NCBI GenBank assembly: GCA_041477815.1
Contig: JBGOUV010000262.1
Span: 1-9,958 of the forward strand
Reading direction: 5' to 3'
From: JBGOUV01 sp041477815
GTDB taxonomy: Bacteria > Acidobacteriota > Terriglobia > Bryobacterales > JACQDG01
Length of the DNA: 9,958 nt
Shown here: piece after piece, positions 1 to 9,527 of the stretch
Layout of the letters: every line of letters begins with the position of its first letter
Position numbering within the stretch: the stretch's first letter is position 1
Program-made: the position numbers and the translations under genes
Notes under the pieces: generated by a model
What the model saw: only the letters and a program-made list of their open reading frames with translations
Told to the model about the DNA's origin: nothing
The model's database searches: none

Positions 1-1415
1 CGGCCGAATCCTTTCGCGATCCCGCGCCTCCCGTGCTGGAGACCCTGCCCGCGATGCCGGCGCCTGCGCCCAAGCCGAATCCGGAGGTTGTGTTTCACGC
101 CAAACCCAAGCCGCTGCCGCCCGGCGCGGTCACCCATGACTGGAAATCCTTTCGCGGCCCCACTCACGATGGCATCTCCACCGAAACCAAGCTGCTGCGG
201 GACTGGCCGAAAGGCGGCCCCAAGCTGCTCTGGGAGATGCGCAAGGGCACCGGCTACAGCTCGCCCGCTATCGCCGGCGACCGGCTGGTGTACCTCCATC
301 GGGAGGGCAACCGGGAGAAGGTCGTGTGCCTGCACCCGGAAACCGGCGCCAGGTATTGGGAATTCCAGTATCCCACGCGGTTCGAGGACCGCTACGGGTA
401 CAACAACGGGCCGCGCGCCAGCCCGGTGATCGACGGAGACCGCGTCTATACCTATGGCGCCGAAGGCAAGCTGCATTGCCTCAAGCTCCAGACCGGACAG
501 GTTTACTGGAAGCGCGACATTGCGGCGGAGTTCAAGGTTCCGCAGGACTTTTTCGGCACGGCGTCGACGCCGCTGCTCGAAGGCGATCTGCTGATCCTCA
601 ACGTGGGCGCCCCGCGCGGCCCTTCGGTGGCGGCCTTTGACAAGCTCACCGGGAAGATGGTGTGGGGCGCGGGAGATCAGTGGGGACCCAGCTATGCCTC
701 GCCCATACCTGCGACAGTAAACGGAGAACGGCGGGTCTTTGTGTTCGCCGGGGGCGACAGCAAGCCTCCCGCCGGCGGTCTGCTCTCGATCCATCCCGCC
801 GACGGCGCCATCGATTTCGCCTTCCCGTGGCGGAGCCGCAGCTACGAGTCGGTGAATGCCGCCTCGCCCGTCATCGCCGGGAATCAGGTGTTCATTTCGG
901 CGAGTTACAACACCGGCGGCGCGCTGCTCAACCTGCTGCCGGGGGGAAAACACAGCGTGGCCTGGACCTCGCCGGAGATCGGCACCCATTTCAATACGGC
1001 GATCCATAAAGATGGATACCTCTACGCCTTTGACGGACGCAACGAGCCGGACGCCTCGCTGGTGGCGGTGGAGCTGAAGACGGGCAAGGTGATGTGGCGG
1101 GTGAACCCGGAGTGGGAAGAAACGCTCGTTTTCGACGGCGCCGAACGGCGGCAGCGCTTTGGGACCTATCGCGGAACGCTCCTCGCCGTGGACGGGAATT
1201 TTCTGTGCCTGGGAGAGCTGGGCTATTTGCTGTGGCTGGATCTGACGCCGCAAGGCTACAAACAACTGGCGCGGACCTGGCTGTTTGCGGCCCGCGAGAC
1301 GTGGTCGCCGCCGGTGGTGAGCCGCGGGCTGCTCTACGTCAGCCAGCACTCCCGCGATTTCCAGCGGCAAACGCAGCCGAGACTGCTCTGCTACGATCTG
1401 CGGGCGGATAAGTGA
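1..1415 (+). CDS. PQQ-like beta-propeller repeat protein (BamB-like), 5' end outside the window
   Basis: The reading frame is open from base 1, so the GTG at 33 is probably an internal valine and the true start lies to the left. The visible N-terminus is a Pro/Ala/Lys-rich linker (about nt 33-125), followed by an FRGPTHDGIS entry motif common in this family and by repeated propeller blades: SSPAIAGDRLVYL, VVCLHPETGARYWE, ASPVIDGDRVYTYGAEGKL, LQTGQVYWKRD, DKLTGKMVWG and LKTGKVMW. The alternation of 'SPVI.GDRVY' and 'LD..TGK..W' strands is the PQQ-repeat signature. Such proteins in Acidobacteriota and Planctomycetes are usually exported and act as scaffold or binding proteins. I see no catalytic or calcium-binding signature of quinoprotein dehydrogenases, so enzyme activity is not supported. 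The TGA stop overlaps the GTG start of the FecR-like gene (GTGA), implying co-transcription and coupled translation. Fold call is secure; function is unknown. Confidence 0.85.
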   Translation, partial: AESFRDPAPPVLETLPAMPAPAPKPNPEVVFHAKPKPLPPGAVTHDWKSFRGPTHDGISTETKLLRDWPKGGPKLLWEMRKGTGYSSPAIAGDRLVYLHREGNREKVVCLHPETGARYWEFQYPTRFEDRYGYNNGPRASPVIDGDRVYTYGAEGKLHCLKLQTGQVYWKRDIAAEFKVPQDFFGTASTPLLEGDLLILNVGAPRGPSVAAFDKLTGKMVWGAGDQWGPSYASPIPATVNGERRVFVFAGGDSKPPAGGLLSIHPADGAIDFAFPWRSRSYESVNAASPVIAGNQVFISASYNTGGALLNLLPGGKHSVAWTSPEIGTHFNTAIHKDGYLYAFDGRNEPDASLVAVELKTGKVMWRVNPEWEETLVFDGAERRQRFGTYRGTLLAVDGNFLCLGELGYLLWLDLTPQGYKQLARTWLFAARETWSPPVVSRGLLYVSQHSRDFQRQTQPRLLCYDLRADK

Positions 1416-2125
1416 GACGCGGAGTCTTTCGCCAGATGCTTCGGTGGACGTGGATCGCGGTGCTCGGGGGTGTGCTGTTTTCGCGGGCGAATCTCGCCCA
1501 GCAGTTTGTCCCGGCTCGAGCTGGGCTGATTGCGCGTTCGCAAGGCCGCGTGTTGCTCAACGAACATGCCATCGGAGAGATCCTCGAGGGCCTGAGTCCG
1601 TTGTGGGAGGTGAGGGAAGGGGGAAATCTGCGGACTGAGTCAGGTCGAGTCGCTGTGTTTCTGACTCCCGAGGCGCTTCTTTTTGTCGCAGAGGACACGC
1701 AGTTGGAACTGCTCTCCAGCCGATTTACGGATGTACGCCTCCGGCTCATCTATGGTTCTGCAATCGCTGAGGTCTACGTACCGGATAGATTCGCCTCGAT
1801 TACGCTGCTTGCGCGGGACATTCCCGTTGAACTCAGGAGCCCTGGCGTGTACCAGTTCCTTCTTGCTGAAGGGAAGCAGCAACTGCTGCAGGTCTTTGCC
1901 GGCCAAGCGATCGCAACCACCAGCTCGGGCGGCGTGCGGGTCAAGCGCAAGAGCGAACTGAATTTGGAATCTGGTTTCGCGCCGCGAAAGCTCGAGACCC
2001 GGGGATCCGATATCCTCGAGCGTTGGGAGCGAAGGCGAAGGCTCGCTATGCGCTCGGCCGGGGGCAGCGATGCGACTTCGGCCGTACCGTGGTGGATCAC
2101 GCCGGGCATCTCGATCTATCCCTAG
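1412..2125 (+). CDS. FecR-domain exported protein
   Basis: The product is 237 aa from the GTG at 1412. An in-frame ATG at 1436 (residue 9), with GGAG at 1421-1424 upstream, is a credible alternative start. Residues 9-30 form a signal peptide (basic start, hydrophobic WIAVLGGVLFS, cleavage near NLAQ). Residues 38-120 show the FecR-like beta pattern: a 'GRVLLN' strand, 'V.EGGNLRTESGRVAVFLTPEALLFV', then 'TQLELLS'. The end, around SDILERWERRRRLAMRSAG (199-217), resembles the 'D.FDRW...RD' tail seen in many acidobacterial FecR-domain proteins. Classical FecR is an anti-sigma/TonB signalling partner, but here there is no membrane segment after the signal peptide, no sigma factor and no TonB receptor nearby, so a periplasmic structural or binding role fits better. 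It overlaps the upstream propeller gene by 4 nt. Its codon use looks less GC-biased than its neighbours. Confidence 0.72.
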   Translation: MRRGVFRQMLRWTWIAVLGGVLFSRANLAQQFVPARAGLIARSQGRVLLNEHAIGEILEGLSPLWEVREGGNLRTESGRVAVFLTPEALLFVAEDTQLELLSSRFTDVRLRLIYGSAIAEVYVPDRFASITLLARDIPVELRSPGVYQFLLAEGKQQLLQVFAGQAIATTSSGGVRVKRKSELNLESGFAPRKLETRGSDILERWERRRRLAMRSAGGSDATSAVPWWITPGISIYP

Positions 2126-2130
2126 CGGGA

Positions 2131-2155
2131 GGTTCGCGACGCGGCGTGACGAACC
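2131..2155. terminator. Possible weak bidirectional terminator hairpin
   Basis: The 54-bp gap between the two converging genes contains GGTTCG (2131-2136) and its exact reverse complement CGAACC (2150-2155), with an inner ACG/CGT pairing around a CGG loop. There is no T-run on either strand after the stem, so intrinsic termination would be weak. The position between convergent stop codons is the main argument. Confidence 0.3.
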
Positions 2156-2179
2156 AACCAATTGGATCGTGCGGGGGCG

Positions 2180-2572
2180 TCAGCTCTCCCGTTTCAGTTT
2201 CGCTGCTCCGATGCTGCGGCCGTTCCCCTCGACGTCGCCCTCCAGCACATCGCTCTTCACCGTCAGATTGAACCGCAGTACCGCGCCTGGCTGTGGCGAA
2301 GCTACTACGGTCAGCCGATCCCCCTCGATCTTGCCTTCCCGGATTTTGAACAGCATCTTTTCGCTCCCGCCGGCGCTGCCGGTGACTCTCCCCTCCGACT
2401 GCTGCAGCGCCATATAGGCGGGGATTTGCCCGCCATTTCTGTCGCGGGCCATTTCCGTAGTGATGGTTCCGCGCCACGTGCCGGTGACGTCGGCGGCGAG
2501 TGCGGCCGTGAGGAGAGTGCAAAGTGCGATAAGTCGCCTGGTGGTAGAGGGCCTCCGGCGAGCTTTAGACAC
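2180..2572 (-). CDS. Small exported beta-rich protein of unknown function
   Basis: I choose the GTG at 2572, giving 130 aa, because the sequence from there is a textbook signal peptide: a basic N-region (SKARRRPSTTRR), a hydrophobic core (LIALCTLLTAALAA) and likely cleavage after residue 27, before DVTGTWRG. Upstream in-frame codons would overlap the FAH gene and read as low-complexity Gly/Ala. The mature part has short alternating strands: VTGTWRGTI (29-37), SEGRVTGSAGG (59-69), KIREGKIEGDRLTVV (76-90), VLRFNLTVKSDVLEGDVEG (98-116). The 'TGTW.G' opening and repeated 'G.I.GD.L' strands recall small secreted calycin-like barrel proteins frequent in Acidobacteriota; that is pattern recognition only. 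No catalytic residues are evident. The start has no clear Shine-Dalgarno and lies 29 nt after the FAH stop, so it is probably the last gene of the minus-strand operon. Confidence 0.7.
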   Translation of the reverse strand: MSKARRRPSTTRRLIALCTLLTAALAADVTGTWRGTITTEMARDRNGGQIPAYMALQQSEGRVTGSAGGSEKMLFKIREGKIEGDRLTVVASPQPGAVLRFNLTVKSDVLEGDVEGNGRSIGAAKLKRES

Positions 2573-2601
2573 CGGCGCCGGGAAAGAGTTGCATGGCTCT
2601 G

Positions 2602-3480
2602 CTACCGCGCGATGTACATCCCCGCCGGCCGCCGCGACACCCGCGCCTCCAGCCTCCCGATGCCATCCAGGCGCGCCGCCACCCGGTCCCCCGGCTGGAT
2701 CCGCGCCCCCTTGGGACAGCCCGTGGACAGGACGTCCCCCGGCTGCCACGTGAACACCCGGCTGTGAAAGCTCACCAACTCAAACGGCTGGTGGGCCATG
2801 TGGCGCACGTAGTCGCGCGAGAATGGCGTCCCGTTGTGCTCGGTGATGACCTCGACCGCGAGCATGTCGGGGATCTCGTCGGCAGTGGTGATCACCGGGC
2901 CGAAGCTGAAAAAGGTGTCGAAGCTCTTGGCACGGGTGAGGTAGCGGGTATTACGGCGCAGTACGTCGAGGGCGGTCATATCGAGCGTGGTCGTGTAGCC
3001 GAAGATCACCTCGGGAACCAGGTCGACCGGGACGTCGCGGCACTCCCGTCCGATGACGACGCCCAGTTCTCCCTCGGCGTCCACCTCGGCGGCGGTCTCG
3101 ACCGGTGGGAGCTGAATCTCGCCCCCCGGCTCGAACAGCGCGCTGGACGGCTTCATGAAGCTGCCCGGCTCGCCGACGGGCTGGCTGGCCTGAATGTCCT
3201 CGGCGTGGGACAGGTAGTTCAGACCAATACACCAGATCTTCGGCGGTACTGGGTAGGGCAAACGGAGCCGGACCTCGGAAAGCGGGAGGGCGGCCGCAGC
3301 CAGATCGGCGGGGCCGGACTGGCGCAGCTCTTCCAGAGAGCCGGCCCGGATGAAAGCCAGCAGGTCGTCGGGCAGGCGGGTGCCGCGGCGGGCGTTGACC
3401 TCGGAGACAGGCAGTACCCGTGTATCCAGTACCAGGCCCGCGTGCGTGGCGCCTTGGTATTCCCAGGTGCAGAGTTTCAT
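2602..3480 (-). CDS. Fumarylacetoacetate hydrolase (FAH) family protein
   Basis: The product is 292 aa, within the usual range for bacterial FAH-family enzymes, with a short N-terminal domain (1-75) and the catalytic fold after it. Family motifs in order: IGLNYLSHAED (85-95), KPSSAL (110-115), the metal-site segment EVDAEGELGVVIG (132-144) where E136 and E138 sit as the usual ExE ligands, GYTTTLDMTALD (161-172) with D167 as the third ligand, AKSFDTFFSFGP (184-195), and GDVLSTGCPKGAR..PGD (248-265). FAH-family enzymes use Mg or Mn to cleave or decarboxylate beta-diketo or oxo acids, acting in the cytoplasm on aromatic-catabolism intermediates, oxaloacetate or acylpyruvates. The substrate cannot be chosen from sequence, since no other catabolic gene is present. 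Its ATG overlaps the stop of the Tat-leader ORF (ATGA) and it lacks a good Shine-Dalgarno, so its translation probably depends on that ORF. Confidence 0.93.
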   Translation of the reverse strand: MKLCTWEYQGATHAGLVLDTRVLPVSEVNARRGTRLPDDLLAFIRAGSLEELRQSGPADLAAAALPLSEVRLRLPYPVPPKIWCIGLNYLSHAEDIQASQPVGEPGSFMKPSSALFEPGGEIQLPPVETAAEVDAEGELGVVIGRECRDVPVDLVPEVIFGYTTTLDMTALDVLRRNTRYLTRAKSFDTFFSFGPVITTADEIPDMLAVEVITEHNGTPFSRDYVRHMAHQPFELVSFHSRVFTWQPGDVLSTGCPKGARIQPGDRVAARLDGIGRLEARVSRRPAGMYIAR

Positions 3481-3599
3481 ATCCTATTCGAAGAACTTCG
3501 AGCCCGGCGCCAGGTGCTTGCGGCACACGGGCAGGGCTGCAGGATCTGCGATCCAGCCGCCCCGGCAGCAGCCGCCAGGAACTCTCGACGATTCAGCAT
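3477..3599 (-). CDS. Short ORF consisting of a Tat signal leader; possible gene remnant
   Basis: This 40-codon frame starts at the ATG at 3599, 4 nt after the stop of the PHP-domain gene, with a strong AGAGGTGA Shine-Dalgarno. It begins MLNRREFLAAAAGAAGSQ, which matches a twin-arginine leader (RR-x-F-L followed by a mild hydrophobic Ala/Gly core). The rest (ILQPCPCAASTW then RRARSSSNRI) has no domain character. Its TGA overlaps the FAH ATG. A second frame over the same bases gives a plausible protein tail, ADPAALPVCRKHLAPGSKFFE, ending with TAG at 3484-3486, three nt before the FAH start. That suggests an exported protein gene that lost its body by internal deletion, or suffered a frameshift as well. 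Alternatively it is a genuine small coupling peptide. The leader identity is clear; gene status is uncertain. Confidence 0.5.
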   Translation of the reverse strand: MLNRREFLAAAAGAAGSQILQPCPCAASTWRRARSSSNRI

Positions 3600-3603
3600 G
3601 GCA

Positions 3604-6339
3604 TCACCTCTGCATCCAAACCGGAGAGGACCAGGCCAACTGGCCGTCTGCCTGCTCCACCCGGATGTAGTAGTAGACTTCCCCGGCCGGGGGCTCGTTG
3701 TCGACATAGGTGAAATCGACGACGGGGCCGGAGGCGGGGTGGGAGTGAATGTACTGGTTATTGCGGATTACCTCTACCTTGCGGACGGGGGAGGTGCCGT
3801 GGATATGGGCCCAGAGGCGCGGGGTAACGGCTCCTTCTACGCGGAAGTCGAGGAGGACGTTGTCGGTGGCGGCGTAGGATCTCCGGGCGTGGATGGCCTC
3901 CAGGATGGCTTCGCGGGTGATCTCGGTCACGTAGAGGGCGGCGTAGGAGGTGTGGGTCGAGACGTGGTCGGAGCTGGACTGGACGCCCAGCTGGAGGCCC
4001 TTGGCCCAGGCCTTCCAGACAAAGCCGGCGGGACGCTCCATCTTCGGATTGGAGCGCGGGGCGCCTTCGTGCTCGTAGCTGTGGCGGTAGCCCTGGTAGA
4101 TCTCGACCAGGGGCTCGACCTGCGGGTCGGCGTCGCGGAAGTCGGTGCCGGCGCCGGTGGCGGAGGTGTGGGGCATGGAGATGCCGCCGGCGGCGCGCAG
4201 GTGCTCGAAGAGCTTGGCCGCCCCCTCCTGGCCGCGGCGCTCGGCCTCGGGGATGGGAAATACCGGCACGCCCGGCCGGGCGAACATGATGTTGCGGTGC
4301 CCGTTGGGGTAGGACAGGCTCCGCTCGTAGCCGTAGAGCGGCGCGAAGCGGCCGGGTACGGTGAAGAGGCGCACCGCTTTCTGCATCACCCACCAGGTAT
4401 ACTCGGTTTCGCCGGCCTGGTGGTCGGCCACGCCGATGTAGTCGAAGCCGGCGGCGTCCAGGGCGTAGCGGTAGGCGTCAAACAGGGTGCCGTCGCGGTT
4501 GCCGTCCCACGAGAGATCGGTGTGGCGGTGCATGTCGCCGCGCGCGATGCGGTAGGTCTGGCCAGCGATCGTGGCGCGGTACTGGCGCACCCGGGCTACG
4601 TCGGCGGCTTCGGTGGGATGGGGGTTGGCCGCCAGACCGGACGGCAGCGCCAGGGGTTGCCACTCGAACGGCTTGGCCGCCGGGCCCGGAGACAGAGTGG
4701 CGACGTAGAGGTCCTGGTTCACCGGACGCGGCGCCGCGAAGGTCCGGCCGTCGGAGTTCCAGGCTACCTGGATGGCGCCGTCTTTCCGCGTCACCGCCGC
4801 CACCGCCGCGTCCTGCCGCCCGTAGCCCGCGGGAAACTCGATAAGCTTCGTCCAGGCGCCGTTTTGAAAACTGACCGCTCCCAGCCGCCACATGGCCCGG
4901 AAGCCGCCCCCGGCCTCTTCGCCCCCGCCACGCTGGCGCTGGGGCGTGTTGGTGCGGAATCGGAACAGCATCCACGGGTTGCCGTTGCCATCGAGGGCCA
5001 CAGTTGGTCTTTGGAATATCTGGCGCTCCTCTGGCGGCAGCCCGGCCCCGGGATCGCCCGGCAACTGTCGCCACTTGCCGGCCTCGTAGCAGGCCAGGCG
5101 CGCCTGACGCCGCATGAGCAGTCCCATGCCGGCATTCTTGATATTCAGGGCGTAGTCCTTGCCCCAGTCGGCGTCGCCCTCGTCCCAGGCCAGCCACAGG
5201 CGGCCCCGCTTGTCGTACAGCGCCGCCGGACGAGCCTCGAACGCCGCCGTCGCCGCCACCGGCTCCACCGCCGAGAGCTTTCCGTCCCGCCAGTGCCGCA
5301 GCCGGACGTCGTAGTTGCCGCGGCTGTAAGTGTCCCACACCACCGTGACGCGGCCATCCGGCGCCGCCGCCACCGCCGGCTCCCAGTCGTTGGCCGGGTC
5401 GTCCGACACTCGAATCTCCGGCGACCACCGCCGGCCGTCCCACACCCGCAGGTAGATATCAGACTGGCCGTCGCGGAAACTTTGCCAGGCGAGGTACACG
5501 CGCCCCTGCGGTCCCGCCGCCAAAGCATGGAAGATGTCGGGGCCCGCCGACGTCGTCAAGCGCTCCGCCGCCAGCCAGCGGCGGCCGTCGAAGCGGCGTC
5601 CGTAGAGGTCCCAGTTCCCGTCGACATACTGGGCCCAAACCGCCCAGTTGCCCGCCAGCGCAGAGCGAAACAGGTCGGCCCCGGCGTCGGTGAGGGCTTC
5701 CGGCTCGGCGCCCAGACCCCGCCGCACCCACAGCCGGTCGCCGCCCTCCTGGTAGGTCTGATAGCTCAGCCACATCGTCTGGTCCGGCGCCTCCCACAGC
5801 GCGGGATAATCCTCGGCCGACTCCGCCGTAGTCAGACGTAGCGACGCCGGAGCGCGGCTCACCGTCATATTCCCGCCGCTAAACTCCCGAGGCGTGGTCC
5901 AAGTCACCTCGGCCGGAGCAAACTCGAACTTCCCCTGCGTGGTCTCCACCGTCACCCGTCCGGCCAGCGTCGTCCGCAGCACCAGGCCCTTCGGCGTGGT
6001 CTTGGTCAGATTCTTGGTCGGGAACAGGCTGCGCTCCCACGGTGCATACCAGTAGGACTCTTCACGCGTGGCGCAACGCCAGGCGTCCCCGGGCAGGATC
6101 TCGTCGCCGGCGGCAAACTGCCAGCCGTCGAGCGAAAGGATACGCCCGCCCTCCATCCGAACCCTACCGTCCCAAGGGCGCGGCATGACGTCGTTGGCCC
6201 CGAACCGGATCAGTACGGCCGCCTCCTCGGGCTCGGCCGCCCGGGTCACCGACGGCGGTCGTGGAGAGGACAGCCGCCACAGGCCTGCCCAACCGGCCGC
6301 CAGCGCCACCACCAGAAGGACGCTCCCGTTTCGGGTCAT
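3604..6339 (-). CDS. Exported propeller-repeat protein with C-terminal PHP (DUF3604-like) hydrolase domain
   Basis: The 911-aa product starts with a signal peptide or signal anchor (hydrophobic 6-21). Residues about 180-560 hold six or so propeller-like units, each 'G.V.LAW.....G..DIYLR.WDG..W', for example 280-303 and 330-352, resembling sialidase/BNR-type repeats. The C-terminal region has PHP-superfamily metal motifs: GDMHRHTD (601-608; H604, H606), VADH (637-640), GYE (670-672) with H681, SMPHTSATG (721-729; H724), and SSSDHVSTH (788-796; D791, H792, H796). A final beta domain (840-911) ends in 'YYYIRVEQADGQLAWSSPVW', typical of the DUF3604-like group. PHP proteins are usually metal-dependent phosphoesterases; this one probably acts outside the cytoplasm on an unknown substrate, with the propeller possibly binding a carbohydrate or partner. 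No Shine-Dalgarno precedes the ATG. It heads the minus-strand operon and is divergent from the kinase gene. Confidence 0.85.
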   Translation of the reverse strand: MTRNGSVLLVVALAAGWAGLWRLSSPRPPSVTRAAEPEEAAVLIRFGANDVMPRPWDGRVRMEGGRILSLDGWQFAAGDEILPGDAWRCATREESYWYAPWERSLFPTKNLTKTTPKGLVLRTTLAGRVTVETTQGKFEFAPAEVTWTTPREFSGGNMTVSRAPASLRLTTAESAEDYPALWEAPDQTMWLSYQTYQEGGDRLWVRRGLGAEPEALTDAGADLFRSALAGNWAVWAQYVDGNWDLYGRRFDGRRWLAAERLTTSAGPDIFHALAAGPQGRVYLAWQSFRDGQSDIYLRVWDGRRWSPEIRVSDDPANDWEPAVAAAPDGRVTVVWDTYSRGNYDVRLRHWRDGKLSAVEPVAATAAFEARPAALYDKRGRLWLAWDEGDADWGKDYALNIKNAGMGLLMRRQARLACYEAGKWRQLPGDPGAGLPPEERQIFQRPTVALDGNGNPWMLFRFRTNTPQRQRGGGEEAGGGFRAMWRLGAVSFQNGAWTKLIEFPAGYGRQDAAVAAVTRKDGAIQVAWNSDGRTFAAPRPVNQDLYVATLSPGPAAKPFEWQPLALPSGLAANPHPTEAADVARVRQYRATIAGQTYRIARGDMHRHTDLSWDGNRDGTLFDAYRYALDAAGFDYIGVADHQAGETEYTWWVMQKAVRLFTVPGRFAPLYGYERSLSYPNGHRNIMFARPGVPVFPIPEAERRGQEGAAKLFEHLRAAGGISMPHTSATGAGTDFRDADPQVEPLVEIYQGYRHSYEHEGAPRSNPKMERPAGFVWKAWAKGLQLGVQSSSDHVSTHTSYAALYVTEITREAILEAIHARRSYAATDNVLLDFRVEGAVTPRLWAHIHGTSPVRKVEVIRNNQYIHSHPASGPVVDFTYVDNEPPAGEVYYYIRVEQADGQLAWSSPVWMQR

Positions 6340-6351
6340 CAGGGGCAGTTT

Positions 6352-6357
6352 ATCCTA
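6352..6357 (-). promoter_or_regulatory. Candidate -10 box for the PHP-domain operon
   Basis: On the minus strand TAGGAT lies 12 nt before the ATG of the 911-aa gene, matching TATAAT at four of six positions. No good -35 is visible. If used, the leader would be about 6 nt, consistent with the missing Shine-Dalgarno. Weak on its own. Confidence 0.3.
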
Positions 6358-6376
6358 GTCGGATCGGATCGCGCCG

Positions 6377-6385
6377 TGCGATAAT
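6377..6385 (+). promoter_or_regulatory. Extended -10 promoter for the kinase gene
   Basis: TGCGATAAT fits the extended -10 consensus TGnTATAAT with a single mismatch. It ends 13 nt before the kinase ATG at 6399, placing transcription start about 6-8 nt upstream of the start codon. No convincing -35 is present, as is common for extended -10 promoters. A tandem CGGATCGGATCG lies just upstream at 6360-6371. Confidence 0.5.
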
Positions 6386-6398
6386 CCCTCTCACCGCC

Positions 6399-9131
<2,733 letters not shown>

Positions 9132-9140
<9 letters not shown>

Positions 9141-9527
9141 CCGCAAGTCCTTCATCGGATAATGCTTCCGGTTTCGCGTCCACAGCGGCACCTGGTGCAC
9201 CGACGCTGTCGCCGCAATGAGGGCGTCTCCCAGGTCGAGTCCGTGGCTGGCCCGGAACCGGCGCAGGTACTCCCCCGCCTTCCGCCCGATCTCCGCATCA
9301 ATGGGCACGCAGGTCATCCCGGAAAACACCGCCTCGATCGCGCCGATCTCAGCCGGCCGGAGCCCGTGCCAGATCTCCGCGGCGCTCACCGGTGAGTACA
9401 GCACCATCGCGCCGCTGGCAACCACCTCCGTCCACTGCGCCTCCACGCCCGGGTTGTGGCGGCGCAAGACCTCAATGACCACATCGGAGTCCACCAGCAC
9501 CCCGCTTATCGCCGGAGTCTCTTCCAT
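9132..9527 (-). CDS. vapC: VapC-like PIN-domain ribonuclease toxin
   Basis: The ATG at 9527 gives 131 aa and is preceded by AAGGA six nt upstream, which decides it over longer in-frame starts. A GTG at 9500, just past the antitoxin stop, is the fallback. PIN-domain features: LVDSDVVIEVLR (11-22; D13, D15), SAAEIWHGLRP (48-58; E51), GLDLGDALIAATA (97-109; D98, D101), and LWTRNRKHYP (115-124), the usual VapC C-terminal motif. The acidic residues coordinate Mg or Mn for RNA cleavage, classically of tRNA or rRNA; the target here is unknown. It overlaps the antitoxin gene by 22 nt, the standard coupled arrangement. Its stop region overlaps the end of the kinase gene by 9 nt on the other strand. 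All core acidic residues are kept, so it is probably functional. Confidence 0.9.

Noticed and set aside
1..1415. Quinoprotein (PQQ-dependent) alcohol or glucose dehydrogenase
   Set aside because: Only the propeller repeat pattern is present; I see no adjacent-cysteine, calcium-site or heme CxxCH motif of those enzymes.
1412..2125. FecR anti-sigma regulator of iron uptake
   Set aside because: No sigma factor, TonB-dependent receptor or transmembrane helix after the signal peptide is present, so the signalling role is not supported.
2573..2749. Longer start for the small exported protein at 2749
   Set aside because: It would overlap the end of the FAH gene and bury a clear signal peptide inside the protein.
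2593..5841. Very long open frame on the plus strand (over 1,000 codons) opposite the FAH and PHP-domain genes
   Set aside because: It is antisense to two genes with clear family motifs, its translation is Gly/Ala/Val/Arg-rich without domains, and GC-rich genes commonly leave the opposite strand open.
6261..6398. N-terminal extension of the kinase from an upstream ATG
   Set aside because: It would overlap the divergent PHP gene by 79 nt, reads as Pro/Arg-rich non-family sequence, and the standard kinase start is at 6399 behind an extended -10 box.
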